This document shows, piece by piece, positions 1 to 11,349 of a DNA stretch of 64,000 nt. This stretch comes from Ridgeia piscesae. Its lineage: Eukaryota > Annelida > Polychaeta > Sabellida > Siboglinidae. The notes below the pieces were generated by a model. That model was not told where the DNA came from. It searched no databases and worked only from the letters and a program-made list of their open reading frames with translations. Positions within the stretch are counted from its first letter, which is position 1, and each line of letters starts with the position of its first letter. A program made the position numbers and the translations under genes. The stretch lies in NCBI GenBank assembly GCA_025642075.2, contig JAODUO010000971.1, positions 12,501 to 76,500 on the forward strand. The letters are read 5' to 3'.

Positions 1-1210
1 ACAAATGAGTGAAATTACCAATTTAATTTGCTAGCTAATTACTGCCCCAACTGATTGTAATTAATTAGCAGTCCTCTGCCGCAATATTATACATCCTGAT
101 TAGGTAATATATTGCTATCTATGTACAAATTAATAACAATACTATGATATTTTCCTATACCAAAAATCTACTTTCCTTGGCCATTCAGTGATCATTAAGA
201 ATTTTTTTAAACATTATTAATTATATTTAAAATATATATGGAAACACAAAACATGAAAATACAACACAACATGAAAATGAAAGTGTACACCCCCACATTC
301 ATGCAGTATGTGTGTTTGCAAATGTATATGCTAACAGAAAACTACATGCATTGCACGTCTAGATCTATATGCGTAACGACACCAACACAAATACACTACA
401 CAAACATGCATGCATGCACGCAGACAATGCGTCTGTACAGAGACAGGTGGAGCTCCCAGCCTCATGCACGTGTACATGTGCATGTGGGACCGCTGACGCA
501 AGCCAAGAGGCACGGACACAAAGCATATATCAAAGACAACTGGCAACAGAAATGATGGGACTTCTAAGAATCACGCACTGTGTATGTCGTGAGTCATCGG
601 TGCGTCCTTTATTGATTGCGGAGGCTTGGTGCAGTACCAGCGACACGACACCGGCACACAAATAGCGTCGAAAAAAACTATGCCGTTCTAGAAACAAGCG
701 CGTCGTGTCATGTCATTGACACGTCGACCTGTGTCGAGTCAATCAGTGGCGCTTTTGAAACAGATCTAGGCAGAGCGGTAAGTAATTATGACCACCACAA
801 AAGGATGATGTTGATTGCTACGTTCCTCCTCCTTGGTCACTGTAATTGGGTTTATTGGGGTAAGGGGTCACCTAGGTATGGTATCATAGAACTAATCGTT
901 TTGTTCTCATTTTCCATATTTTCCTCTTAGCAGACCCCTTTTTCCATCTTTCATCCTCACCCTCATCAGTTCACGTCCATCCTCACAGTCTTCTTATCTC
1001 AGCTGAGATCTTCCCCTTCTTGTATCTTTGATGTTTTCCCGCCTCTGATCTCTTTGCTAGTTTGCCTGCATCCATCCTGTCTAATTAGCATGCCCATCTT
1101 TCCAGGCTTCTCACAGAACCTCAAGAGCCTCCCTGTTAAGTTATACCACTCCACCCCAAAATCCATCCTTGGGTTGATCGTTATTATATGACAGGTTAAC
1201 TAGATATGTC
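1..1210. other. Intergenic, no gene recognised
   Basis: The stretch is AT-rich with short open frames only. The longest, about 105 codons near 240-555, has no recognisable motif and no splice or codon-bias support. From about 910 to 1170 the plus strand is pyrimidine-rich. I see no RNA gene or mobile element here. Confidence 0.5.
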
Positions 1211-1211
1211 T

Positions 1212-1267
<56 letters not shown>
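1211..1267. repeat. (TA)n microsatellite
   Basis: An almost pure AT dinucleotide run. Similar runs recur at 58906-59010, 59123-59185, 59669-59721, 59869-59895, 61071-61123 and 61203-61251. Confidence 0.95.
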
Positions 1268-1270
<3 letters not shown>

Positions 1271-1577
1271 GTGTGCAAGGCTTTATGCAGGATAAAATTA
1301 TTGCCAGTCACACATGTTTTGGTGGACACATGGATGTTAACTGTTAAGCCAGTTTACAAACTTTTAATGTATCTGATGACCTGAAATGGACTACAAACAC
1401 ACATGTGACACCATTTTCACTCACTTTCAAAGCATAACTAACAATGTGTATGGTTTTTTTGCTCCTTCATTTTTTTACCCGTCCACCCATATTTCTACCT
1501 GTCCGTATTCGTTTTTACCCATCCAAATGACGGGTGGACGGGTCTCTATATAAAGCTATGTATGTGTGTAAGTTATA

Positions 1578-2010
1578 TAACTTCTATGACATGTCAGTCT
1601 GCCATGGTTGACAGAGTCATGATGTCTATGACATGTCAATATTGCTGGTTGACACATAGTCATGACTTCTGTGACATGTCAATTTGCCATGGTTGACACA
1701 AAGTCATAACTTCTATGATACATCAATCGGCCAATGTTGACATAAAGTCAACTTCTATAACATGTCAATGTGCCATGGTTGACACACAGTCATAATTTCT
1801 ATGACATGTCAGTTTCCCATGGTCACAAATTATGACATTTCAGTCTATTGTGAACCATGGCTGATACAGATTCTGAATTGTCTTATCATTCATGACTTTT
1901 ATGACATTTTCAATGTATTTTAGTTAACACAAAGTCATCATTTCTATTGACGTGTCTGCCTGCTAATGTTGACACAAAATGACAAAGGGCTGAGTTACGT
2001 GACATGACAA
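1578..2010. repeat. Degenerate ~44-bp tandem repeat, about 9 copies
   Basis: Units resemble TTCTATGACATGTCAATTTG followed by CCATGGTTGACACAAAGTCA. They diverge by substitutions and small indels and decay towards the right end. The array sits inside the foldback element just inside its left arm. Confidence 0.85.
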
Positions 2011-2492
2011 TCAGCCACAACAGACATTTCTTCTTGTGTCAATATTTATGAGCTTCCATAAATTATTTACTTTTTATGATCCTAAAATCTGAAGATTCCA
2101 TGGAATTTGGTGTCATAGAAGTGAAGAATTTCAGAGCACAATACTATTTTATATCTATTTTCTTAGTAAATTTTGAGAAAAAGTCCCTTTTAAGTATCGT
2201 CCTTAAACGTTAAGTAAAAACCTCTTAATGAAGTTGCCATGTATGAATGATCTTGTGGGAAGAATCCAAAATGAAAAACAAATTGCAGCAATAGATGAAA
2301 ATATTATTCAGATATCTGTATGCAAAATGTTACACATTAAATGAATTGTGTTAATGTTATCAAAATTTGGAACATCCATACAACTCGCACTGTCACTCTA
2401 TATAGCTGGGCATATGGCAAGTAGAGTACTTTTTATGTAGAAAAAGAGAAAGGTATTTCTGCCGCTCGGGTAGAAGGTATTTCTGGCCCACG

Positions 2493-2515
2493 GTTTCTGC
2501 CCCGAGGGCAGAAAC
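2493..2515. repeat. 10-bp perfect hairpin, CGA loop
   Basis: GTTTCTGCCC is followed by CGA and then GGGCAGAAAC, a perfect 10-bp GC-containing stem inside the foldback element. Confidence 0.8.
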
Positions 2516-3445
2516 ATGCCAACCCTGATATATGTATGTGCTTTATTTGTTTTTGCCTCCTAATGTGTTTATTTGCAGGTATATAATTTTTACCAAATAA
2601 ATTCAACCAATCAACATGGTGCTGATTGGCTGAACATGGATTATTTTATATAAAAAGAATGGATGGCATAACAGTTATCACATTTTAAAAACAAAATCTC
2701 TTTTCTGCACAATGTCTAATGGGGATTTTCACATTTTTGAATAAATTATATATACTACAGTAGTAGTATCCTACATTAGCATTTGTTTAATCAATCATTC
2801 AGTCCTTGATGTGTCGAGACAATTAAATGGCACATATCACGTTCTCACCAGAAACGCTTCAAACATGCATACAGTATTCATACTGGAGGCACATAAAGAC
2901 CCGTGTACCCTTCCACAGGGTGTCAAATATCTTGCTCACGGGGGAAAAACCGTCCTACTCAAGTTCCAAGCAGGGTGCAGGTGAAGGTTTTTGGGGAGCT
3001 TAAAAATGCACCTTCAAGGTCACCCACCTACCGGCACGTGTGTGACCAGTCAACTAAAAAATTGCTGTTGTTATATTAACGTGCCCATGGCTGCTCCAGG
3101 AATAATCCTCTAAAACCACCGCACGAATGACAGTGATACTAGACCACACATACTGCAAACACAAGTGTGTGAAAGTTAAACTAATCTGCTTCACTTTTTG
3201 CTGTGTTCATTATTGGTGGAGGGAACCAGCGTAGCTTTATGCAGAGACCCGTCCACCCTTCATTTGGATGGGTAAAAACCGTTGTGGACGGGTAGAAATA
3301 TGGGTGGACGGGTGGTGGATGGGTAAAAAAATGGAGCAAAAATTGTCTTCCAAAACCATAGATATTGTCAGTTATGCCTTAGAAGTGAGTGTAAATGGTG
3401 TCACATGTGTGTTTGTAGTCCATTTCAGTTTGTAAACTGGCTTAA

Positions 3446-4655
3446 CAATTATAGCATCATGAGCATTATATTAAACCAACTGGAACAGATTATGTCGATT
3501 TAAAAACAGTAAGTAAAAGAACATAGACTGACCTTCAGCCAGAGTTTGGTGTGAGGTCGTGCACAGCCTCTGACCAATCGTAACTTGCTCCCAGTTTTAA
3601 TCCTGAGATGACAGAAAAATGCCAAGTGATTACAGAGACAACTCACGACAAAGAACATAACAGCAAAAGTATTTGCGCCACACATTATGCATTCAACAGC
3701 CATTATGTTCATGGTACGTTACACACATTGACAGATGTGTTCGTGGAAAACACGCTTCTCCCTTACACAGCCGGCCTTGCCGTAATGAAGAACAAATCCG
3801 TTCAGCGATTTTAGAGAACCACATTCCATATACATGGTTGCACCTACAAACCTGTTTTCACCGAAACAGTAGTAGAAAACAGTCTTTTGTCCTATTTATA
3901 ATTCTTTGATTTGCATTTCTTTTTCTTACCCACTGATAAATTGTTAGACTGTGGTATTGCTTGTGATATGTTTGTGACGGCTCATGGCGTAACTGTTGCA
4001 TGTCAAAACCCAACCAAACCACGGTGACACTGTTACATATTCCCCCACGTGTTAGTATCGCATGAGTGGATTTCAATACACAATAAAATATTCCATTACG
4101 CCTTAATTTTATGCAGGTTAATAACTGGTTAGTGTGTAATTATATCGTTAAAATGATTACACCTGTACCTATTATTCAAACTTACAACTATCTATACAGT
4201 AAGTCATCAACAGACAAAATTAATCTGTTATGACATTTGCAGATAATCAGGAAGAAGGAAGGCCCTCAAAAGCAATGCAATTAAAACGTGTTCCTTCCCC
4301 ACATCCAGTATTCACCAAATTCAACGGACCTGTTGTGGTTGCTAAGACAAAAAACTCTGCCCACCATGTCGCCCAGCCATTTCAAATACCCACAGATGCA
4401 CTAATGTGTATTGGTACGTGTTCCACTCAATAGGCGGCTTCATATACCAATTTATTTCCCCTTGATATGTAGTGACTACCATCCAACCCTCTTCGAGGGA
4501 AATTTAGATGATGCTGTGAACGCAGAGGTTTATTAGATAAGAACTTAAGAAGTAATAAAAACTACTGATGTAGCCTAGCTTTCAAATTGAATTTGCATTG
4601 AATAAAATAATTTCAGTTGGAAATTTGAATTGATTATTTCATTAGTATAATGAGT
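3446..4655. other. Intergenic, nothing recognised
   Basis: Only short overlapping open frames of under 80 codons in several frames, none with a motif. No repeat or RNA gene seen. Confidence 0.45.
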
Positions 4656-4659
4656 TAAA

Positions 4660-4925
4660 GTCAAATGGAACGATCCTTGGTAAATACAGACTTCCTATGT
4701 CGGGACAGTTTGTCAAAGTACGGACTGTTTTGCCATGTTAATGTCCCCCTGATGAGGGGACAACCCATGGCCAGTGGACAGGATATCTTTGTTATAATTA
4801 TTGTCCCTCCTAAAGCGGACAATAAATGAAAATACATGTACACATGCCCGCCACCATTCCCTTCCAGAATGTCTGTCCCCCTGATGAGGGGACACCCTCA
4901 ATGTAGGGACACTTGTTTGGATACA
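4660..4925. repeat. Cluster of TGTCC/GGACA hairpins
   Basis: The core TGTCCCC-CTGATGA-GGGGACA occurs twice, near 4743-4763 and 4876-4896, and each copy can form a 7-bp stem. Between them ATTGTCC...GGACAAT (about 4799-4822) forms another. Further GGACA motifs (CGGGACAG, GTGGACAGG, AGGGACAC) fill the rest. This may be the end of a mobile element; no family is assigned. Confidence 0.7.
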
Positions 4926-5855
4926 GGAGTGGTTTACTGTATACATAAATTCGAATCGAGTCAGAACTATTCAGTGAAATGAAAGCAACTTTGGCGACCA
5001 CCCCTAAGTGAACTGACGAAACTAGTATCGAATAGTATCAGACCTCTCTTTGGGACAATGCTACAAAGCCTGTGTGCACCTAATGTTACCTCTTCCAGTT
5101 GTTACAACAAACACCACAGTTAATTAACACTCACGGTTCCGTTGACACAGTTCACAAAAACGATACCTCGCATAATAGTGTCTTTATTTGCAGCAACAAA
5201 AACGTCACTGTGTGTAGGAAATGATTTGCGGCAGTTCCATTTCTGTTAGCGAGCCAGATGACTAATGACGAATAATTCACCCTTTCCAAGAAATCACATA
5301 ATTGTTCCCATGACGTTACAAAGAAAGATTCGAAGAAGCTCTTGTATTTAAATATAGCTATATGTTAATACAAATGCAAGAGCATCTGGTGAAGAAAGAC
5401 ATAAACATCTGAACGTATTTCCACTATCTCTTTTAAAGGATTGTCTGTATAAATTATAATAGACTGGTGCCAAGTCAATAATTGTGATGGTAAAACTCAC
5501 ACTTCTGTTTAAGTTTTGGATCGTCTCAGGGCCTACGTACACAAATCTACAGGTAGACAGATACTTCTTATATTACTCGTTTTATTTTCATTATACATCC
5601 TAACCAACATTTCCAGTGGAAAATGTAAAAAATCAGTAATTAAAATAAATATACCATAAACCAATTTGAATGAGCCAAGTTTTACTTGTACATTATGACA
5701 TATTACTATACACCAATCCTTTAAATTAAGCACGCTGAAATATTTGCAAGTTCAAAACATCCTGGTAGATATATGTTTGCACTTGGCCATGTGTATGAAC
5801 TATGCACGCATGGCTTGGACATAGTTAACCTAAATTATTAGCATTGTTTGCCTAC

Positions 5856-6145
5856 TATGTACTATGTACTATGTACTAGGTACTATGTACTATGTACTAG
5901 GTACTAGGTACTAGGTACTAGGTACTAGGTACTATGTACTAGGTACTGTGTACTGTGCACTGTGCACTATGTACTAGGTACTAGGTACTATGTACTAGGT
6001 ACTATGTACTATGTACTATGCACTATGCACTATGCACTAGGTACTATGTACTAGGTACTAGGTACTATGTACTATGTACTAGGTACTATGTACTAGGTAC
6101 TATGTACTAGGTACTATGTACTAGGTACTAGGTACTAGGTAGGTA
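5856..6145. repeat. 7-bp array, TACTAGG/TACTATG, about 41 units
   Basis: A tandem heptamer whose sixth base is mostly G or T, giving two interspersed unit types. A few TACTGTG and CACTATG variants occur. Every junction creates GTAC or GCAC. Confidence 0.95.
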
Positions 6146-6149
6146 CCCC

Positions 6150-6890
6150 CTGGTTTGAGGGTTAGCTTCAGTAGGGCCACACATTTAGGTGATGCAAGTT
6201 AAAAGATGACCTGCCAGTGACCCTACAGTTTTATGAAAACTACGTAAGAGAACTGAGCGGCTCAAATTGCTGCCCGCCCAGACTGATACTAGCCAATAGA
6301 AATGACTTCGAACAGGTCTCGAGACAAAGCTGTGATGTCATATTACTCAACATCCCAGACAATGGAAAATCCTGGTACATTTTGACATATCGTATGTGAC
6401 AACTGCTCAAAACTCGGACTTATGCCACAGTGTCAGCGTTACACATACACAGCTCCTGTGGGAAGCTGATTATATATTACTGTAAAAACTACAGGTGTGT
6501 TCAAGTAACTACACATGATAACCAAGGCAAACTGCTAATAGTTTACTTTCTGAGGTGCCCTTAGACATTTTCAATCAAATGTATATTTCTTGTACACAAT
6601 GACACTACCCTAACATGTTCATGCGAAATTACAGAAAAAGTTATCAATTTTTTTGTAAAATAGGCACACTGAAAATCTACAATTTTTCCATAAAAATTAC
6701 AAATTATACCAGTTTGCCTAGCCACAGGTGGCCTTTAGAATGACATAATCAAACACATATTTCCCGTGCATAGTGGCAATACCCAAGATACATCAATGCA
6801 AAATTTGAAACATATTCGATGTATTCAAATGTAAAGATCCAGTTTCTTGTTTCATGTTAAATAAAAAGAAATTACCTCAGATTTTAATTT
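6150..6890. other. Intergenic, nothing recognised
   Basis: A 60-codon open frame at 6217-6399 has no recognisable motif. No repeat structure seen. Confidence 0.4.
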
Positions 6891-6894
6891 TTTT

Positions 6895-6978
6895 TTCTAT
6901 ATATAGATCGACCATTTCTCACGGTCTTCTTCAGCAGACTGATGAAGAAGACCGTGAGAAACGGTTGATATATACAGA
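6895..6978. repeat. Long hairpin with 19-bp perfect core stem
   Basis: TTTCTCACGGTCTTCTTCA at 6915-6933 is exactly complementary to 6943-6961. The outer flanks (TATATAGATCGACCA and CGGTTGATATATACAG) extend the pairing imperfectly. The loop is nine bases. It looks like a small foldback relic. Confidence 0.9.
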
Positions 6979-7673
6979 AGAACACAAAAAAAGTTTCGTT
7001 TTATTTATATCCAATGTGTTAGCTAACGGTGCATGGCAGCCGGCACACGCAGTGATGCCATAAGTCCGCAGGACCTTCAGGTCAACGGACTAAAAGTCAT
7101 CAAATACCCATTACATATAATCATGCAATTGAGAATTACATGACATAATTCTGTAACTAGCCAACACCTACCTGTGTACGTATTCCTAATAGCACTAAAG
7201 CACCACATCTTATTATTCCAGTGTAACGTGATCACAGGAGCATTTTCATCCGTGCACCTGACATTAAACGAGGCCAAAAGATGAACGCCAGCCGAAAACA
7301 CATTCACCTTTCATCCGTGTACTGTTCCTGCACTTTCTAGGTCTCCACTCTAGCATACGTGTAGTCGTGTACACAATAGATTATTCCAAAAATCACTGAG
7401 AGATACAGGAAATAGATACTTGATGAAGATTACTTAGAAAACTGTGCTAATGATCACCCGAAGCACTGCTTTTCGGGCTGGTTTAACCAAAACAGTTGTA
7501 GCGTTCCATGCAGTTCTGTGAAATGCAAGAGTTGCATTGACTGTCTGTTGATAAAATCTAAACTTACTGGACCTTCTGTTGATCAAATCTAAACTTGGTG
7601 GGCCTGTCATGGGTACAAGAAACATAAACTATACTTTCTCATCCCTGTTGTCTGTATGGTTAACCAAACTGAC

Positions 7674-8088
7674 CTGTCTAATTGTGTACACCTACGTGTC
7701 TAATTGTGTACACCTACGTGTCTAATTGTGTACACCTACGTGTCTAATTATGTACACCTACATGTCTAATTGTGTACACCTATGTGTCTAATTGTGTACA
7801 CCTATGTGTCTAATTGTGTACACCTACGTGTATAATTTTGTACACCTACTAGTTTAATTGTGTACACCTACTAGTTTAATTGTGTACACCTATGTGTCTA
7901 ATTGTGTACACCTGTGTCTAATTGTGTACACCTACGTGTCTAATTATGTACACCTACGTGTCTAATTGTGTACACCTACATGACTAATTGTGTACACTTA
8001 CGTGTCTAATTGTGTACACATGTGTCTAATTGTGTACACCTATGTGTCTAATTGCATACACCTGTGTCTAATTGTGTACACCTATGTG
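7674..8088. repeat. 22-bp tandem repeat, about 19 copies
   Basis: Units read TGTCTAATTGTGTACACCTA plus two bases (CG, TG or CA), with some 18-20-bp deletion variants in the right half. The array is moderately diverged. Confidence 0.95.
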
Positions 8089-8184
8089 GATATGAACCAA
8101 CGTGATAACTGTGAAAATTATTATTACCTGGCGGTAAAAAATCTAGCCCATAATGGGCATACTGAATCATTACAATGATATCAT

Positions 8185-8878
8185 GTATACTATTCGTGTA
8201 TACTATTCGTGTATACTATTCGTGTATACTATTCGTGTATACTATTCGTGTATACTATTCGTGTATACTATTCGTGTATACTATTCGTGTATACTATTCG
8301 TGTATACTATTCGTGTATACTATTCGTGTATACTATTCGTGTATACTATTCGTGTATACTATTCGTGTATACTATTCGTGTATACTATTCGTGTATACTA
8401 TTCGTGTATACTATTCGTGTATACTATTCGTGTATACTATTCGTGTATACTATTCGTGTATACTATTCGTGTATACTATTCGTGTATACTATTCGTGTAT
8501 ACTATTCGTGTATACTATTCGTGTATACTATTCGTGTATACTATTCGTGTATACTATTCGTGTATACTATTCGTGTATACTATTCGTGTATACTATTCGT
8601 GTATACTATTCGTGTATACTATTCGTGTATACTATTCGTGTATACTATTCGTGTATACTATTCGTGTATACTATTCGTGTATACTATTCGTGTATACTAT
8701 TCGTGTATACTATTCGTGTATACTATTCGTGTATACTATTCATGTATACTATTCGTGTATACTATTCGTGATACTATCTGACTATTCGTGTATACTATTC
8801 GTGTAGACTATTCATGTACACTATTCATGTATACTATTCATGTATACTATTCATGTATACTATTTATGTATACTATTT
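8185..8878. repeat. 13-bp satellite, about 53 copies, mostly identical
   Basis: The unit is GTATACTATTCGT. The first 40 or so copies are identical. The last ten show CATG for CGTG and small indels. Because 13 is not a multiple of three and no register makes a stop, all three plus-strand frames stay open for 190-217 codons with a 13-residue period; these are not genes. Confidence 0.98.
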
Positions 8879-8879
8879 A

Positions 8880-9160
8880 AAAAAGTGACTTCTTTAAGTC
8901 ACAACTGAAATTCATCCCCTTTAGTTGAATTTCTCATACATGTAGTTCACAAAACGTTCTAGTCAGTTAAAAAAAACATACACATATGGACAACTTGTGG
9001 ATTCATTGTAAGTTGTAATCTGAGGTCTTCCAAGTGTGTTTCACGCAATATACAATAACTTTAAAAAATTATACGCCTAGTATATACAATGTTTATTTTT
9101 CAACAGGATGAACCCAGTGGCTGGTCATTTTACAAAAAAATTCAAATACAGGGTAGGGGT
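8880..9160. other. Intergenic, nothing recognised
   Basis: AT-rich and non-repetitive, with no feature I can support. Confidence 0.4.
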
Positions 9161-9164
9161 CAAT

Positions 9165-9357
9165 TTAAAAAGAATTGGAATTGATCAATTCCATTCCAAT
9201 TCCGGAATTGGAGCGGGAATTGGAATTGAAAGATTTTGAAAAAAATTAATTGAATTGGAATAGAAATTGAAAGATTCTGAATTGAATCGGAATTGAAAGA
9301 TTTTGAAATGAATTGGAATTGAAAGATTTTGAATTAAATTGGAATTGAATAAAAGGA
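9165..9357. repeat. Degenerate AATTGGAATTGAAAGATTTT repeat, left copy
   Basis: The motif GGAATTGAAAGATTTTGAA recurs four or five times with slips, ending in GGAATTGAATAAAAGGAACT. A second block with the same ending lies at 10640-10762. Confidence 0.8.
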
Positions 9358-9865
9358 ACTGAGCATCTGATATCTTTGTGATGCTGCGAAGGATATTTTA
9401 CAGACAGTTGGGAGTATTGCTGTGCAGGCAGTGGTGTTTAATGACCAAGAAAAGTTGGACAATGAAGCCGTTGGACAAACATTACCCAGCAAGTAATCAG
9501 TGGATGAAACTGATGAATGGGAAGTCAATTAGGCTTGTCCTACTGCCTTGTGTGAATGAGTGCTGGCTGGGGACTGCCTCAAAGAACCACTGTAATTGCC
9601 CAGATAACAATCACACTTTCCCAGGCAGTATCACTAATGCAAATGACAGTAATACCAGTGAAGCCTGGACAGTGGGACATCTCCAAATAGTCGAAAGTGT
9701 AACCAGTTAAAGTTCAAAGATTGCCAGTGCAAAATAATCCCAGTGAAGACTGACAACACTTGTAGATTATAACCAGAATGTGACAACCATCATTTATATA
9801 AATGGTGTAAACAATAAAATCTATAATTAAAACTATCACAATTATTTGGTTACCATAGGTGTTTA

Positions 9866-10055
9866 TAGTTCTATCCTGTCACGCCCTGCCCAGATGTCAA
9901 GTAAGGAATGGTCTCTACACCAATCTGCCTTCCGAGCACTGACATGGGAATGGGGAATCCCCTTACTGGATCTGTTTGCAATGAAATGGAATCACAAACT
10001 TCCACTATCTGTGTCCCCCATTCCAGATCCATCCGTTATTGGAGTAGAAATAGTT
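9866..10055 (+). pseudogene. DIRS-like RNase H C-terminal fragment
   Basis: An open frame covers residues resembling ILSRPAQMSSKEWSLHQ, WEWGIPLLDLFAMKWNHK and VSPIPDPSVIG. The same block closes the larger DIRS-like element at 12750-12930, so this is a second partial copy about 2.9 kb upstream in the same orientation. The RNase H core and reverse transcriptase are missing. It keeps CGA (Arg) where the larger copy has TGA. Confidence 0.75.
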
Positions 10056-10639
10056 TATCAGAAATAGTTTATAGTATGTACTATATTAAAACATATATGA
10101 CATTTAGTAATTTTATTATTATTTTAACATAGTCAAGACCTGTCAAGAAGTCAGTCAATTAAACCATTTATAAATTAGGCTGGTCACTTTTCCAGACAGC
10201 AGGCAGTGGACTTGGTTTCTCATCAGCATTCAGGATGCTTGATGAAGGCAGGGTAGCCGTAGCCAATGGTTGATCAGTACAAATGGTATTGCAGTGCAAA
10301 TACATACTGTCTAACATGCGTCATCATTAATCAAGTTAATGATGACTCTGGTGCAATGACAGTAATTGTTAAGTAGGTGATGTGGAGATGTGACGTAGGT
10401 GAACAAGAGCAGACTTGGTTGAACTCTGATATTTCAACTATGCAGTGAAATCAGTGATGTCTGGATTAAAATGCAATGCAATAAAATTTCACTGATTGAA
10501 TTCTTTTGGTTTGCGTGATTATGCACTGTGTGTTATATAGTGAATATATAATTATATAAATGGATCTATACATAAGACGCTGTATCCCCCCCCTGTATGC
10601 ACATTAATCGTATAATTTTATGGTTAACTTTTGTTACAT

Positions 10640-10762
10640 GAATTGGAACTGAATGATTATAGATGGAATTGGAATTGAAAAACACGGAATTGAAAGAAAT
10701 TTAATTGGAATTGTAAAAACAAATTAACTTAAAGAAACTGAAGTGGAATTGAATAAAAGGAA
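10640..10762. repeat. Degenerate GGAATTGAA repeat, right copy
   Basis: Same motif family as the block at 9165-9357, ending in GGAATTGAATAAAAGGAATT. The two blocks bracket the partial DIRS-like copy. Confidence 0.75.
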
Positions 10763-11120
10763 TTGCAATCGGTCCATACAAGGGCTGATTGATCACACGG
10801 CCTTAGGAAACGTGTCCACAGAACACCAGTTGGAGCAGCTGAAGGCGACATTACAGTTGTCACAATTGGTGGCAACTGCTTGGTCCGATGGCACCATCTT
10901 GGATTGTGCCATTGCCTACAACATCCTACTACATCAATGGGACCAAGCTCTCCCCTGGTGTCACAAGATGAACGGGAACGCCTTCCCACTGCTCCATTTG
11001 GGGATTCGTCACTGTTCGATGATCTCGCAATTTTTGCGGGACAAGGTGGCCAGTCAGCAATGGGACGATGCGCTATGCAGGGGCTCGGAACCTTTCGCCA
11101 CATCGGTCAGCACCGGCTAG
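10743..11120 (+). pseudogene. Possible DIRS gag-region remnant
   Basis: A 125-codon frame lies directly upstream of the reverse transcriptase remnant in the same orientation. It contains a helical-looking segment (EHQLEQLKATLQLSQLVATA). No gag motif is recognisable, so the call rests only on position. It could be non-coding. Confidence 0.25.
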
Positions 11121-11349
11121 TTGCCTAGATCTGCGCCACGACGGTATGCTTCTATGCTCGCAGCCCTTTCTATGGAGACGTGGTTCAGGACGTCCCTTTT
11201 GCCACCGAGGAGGACGACGACACATATCGTGACTATCTGTGTCCCATCACTCAGGCACTGGTCAGTCCAACCGTTGCATGACCATTGACCCTCGACCCTC
11301 TAGACATACCATGACAGGTGGTCTTGTTATGTTCTTTGCTTACAAGAAA

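Larger units (their letters stand above)
1344..3445. mobile_element. Foldback/TIR DNA element, 215-bp inverted arms, non-coding
   Basis: Positions 1344-1558 reappear as the reverse complement at 3231-3445. Both arms carry the same landmarks in mirror order: GTTTGTAAACTGGC at the outer edge, ACACATGTGTGTTTGTAGTC, and several copies of GTGGACGGGT next to GATGGGTAAAAA. The outer ends read TTAA-GCCAGTTT and AAACTGGC-TTAA, so TTAA may be the duplicated target. The inner 1.67 kb has no usable open frame and contains a 44-bp tandem repeat and a strong hairpin. It looks like a non-autonomous DNA transposon of 2.1 kb. TTAA targets are known for piggyBac and Kolobok elements, but the family is not determined here. 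Confidence 0.8.

Noticed and set aside
238..930. Overlapping 98-105-codon ORFs at the left edge
   Set aside because: No motif, no splice support, overlapping in several frames.
8153..8806. Three overlapping ORFs of 190-217 codons
   Set aside because: By-product of the 13-bp satellite, with the same periodic peptide in every frame.
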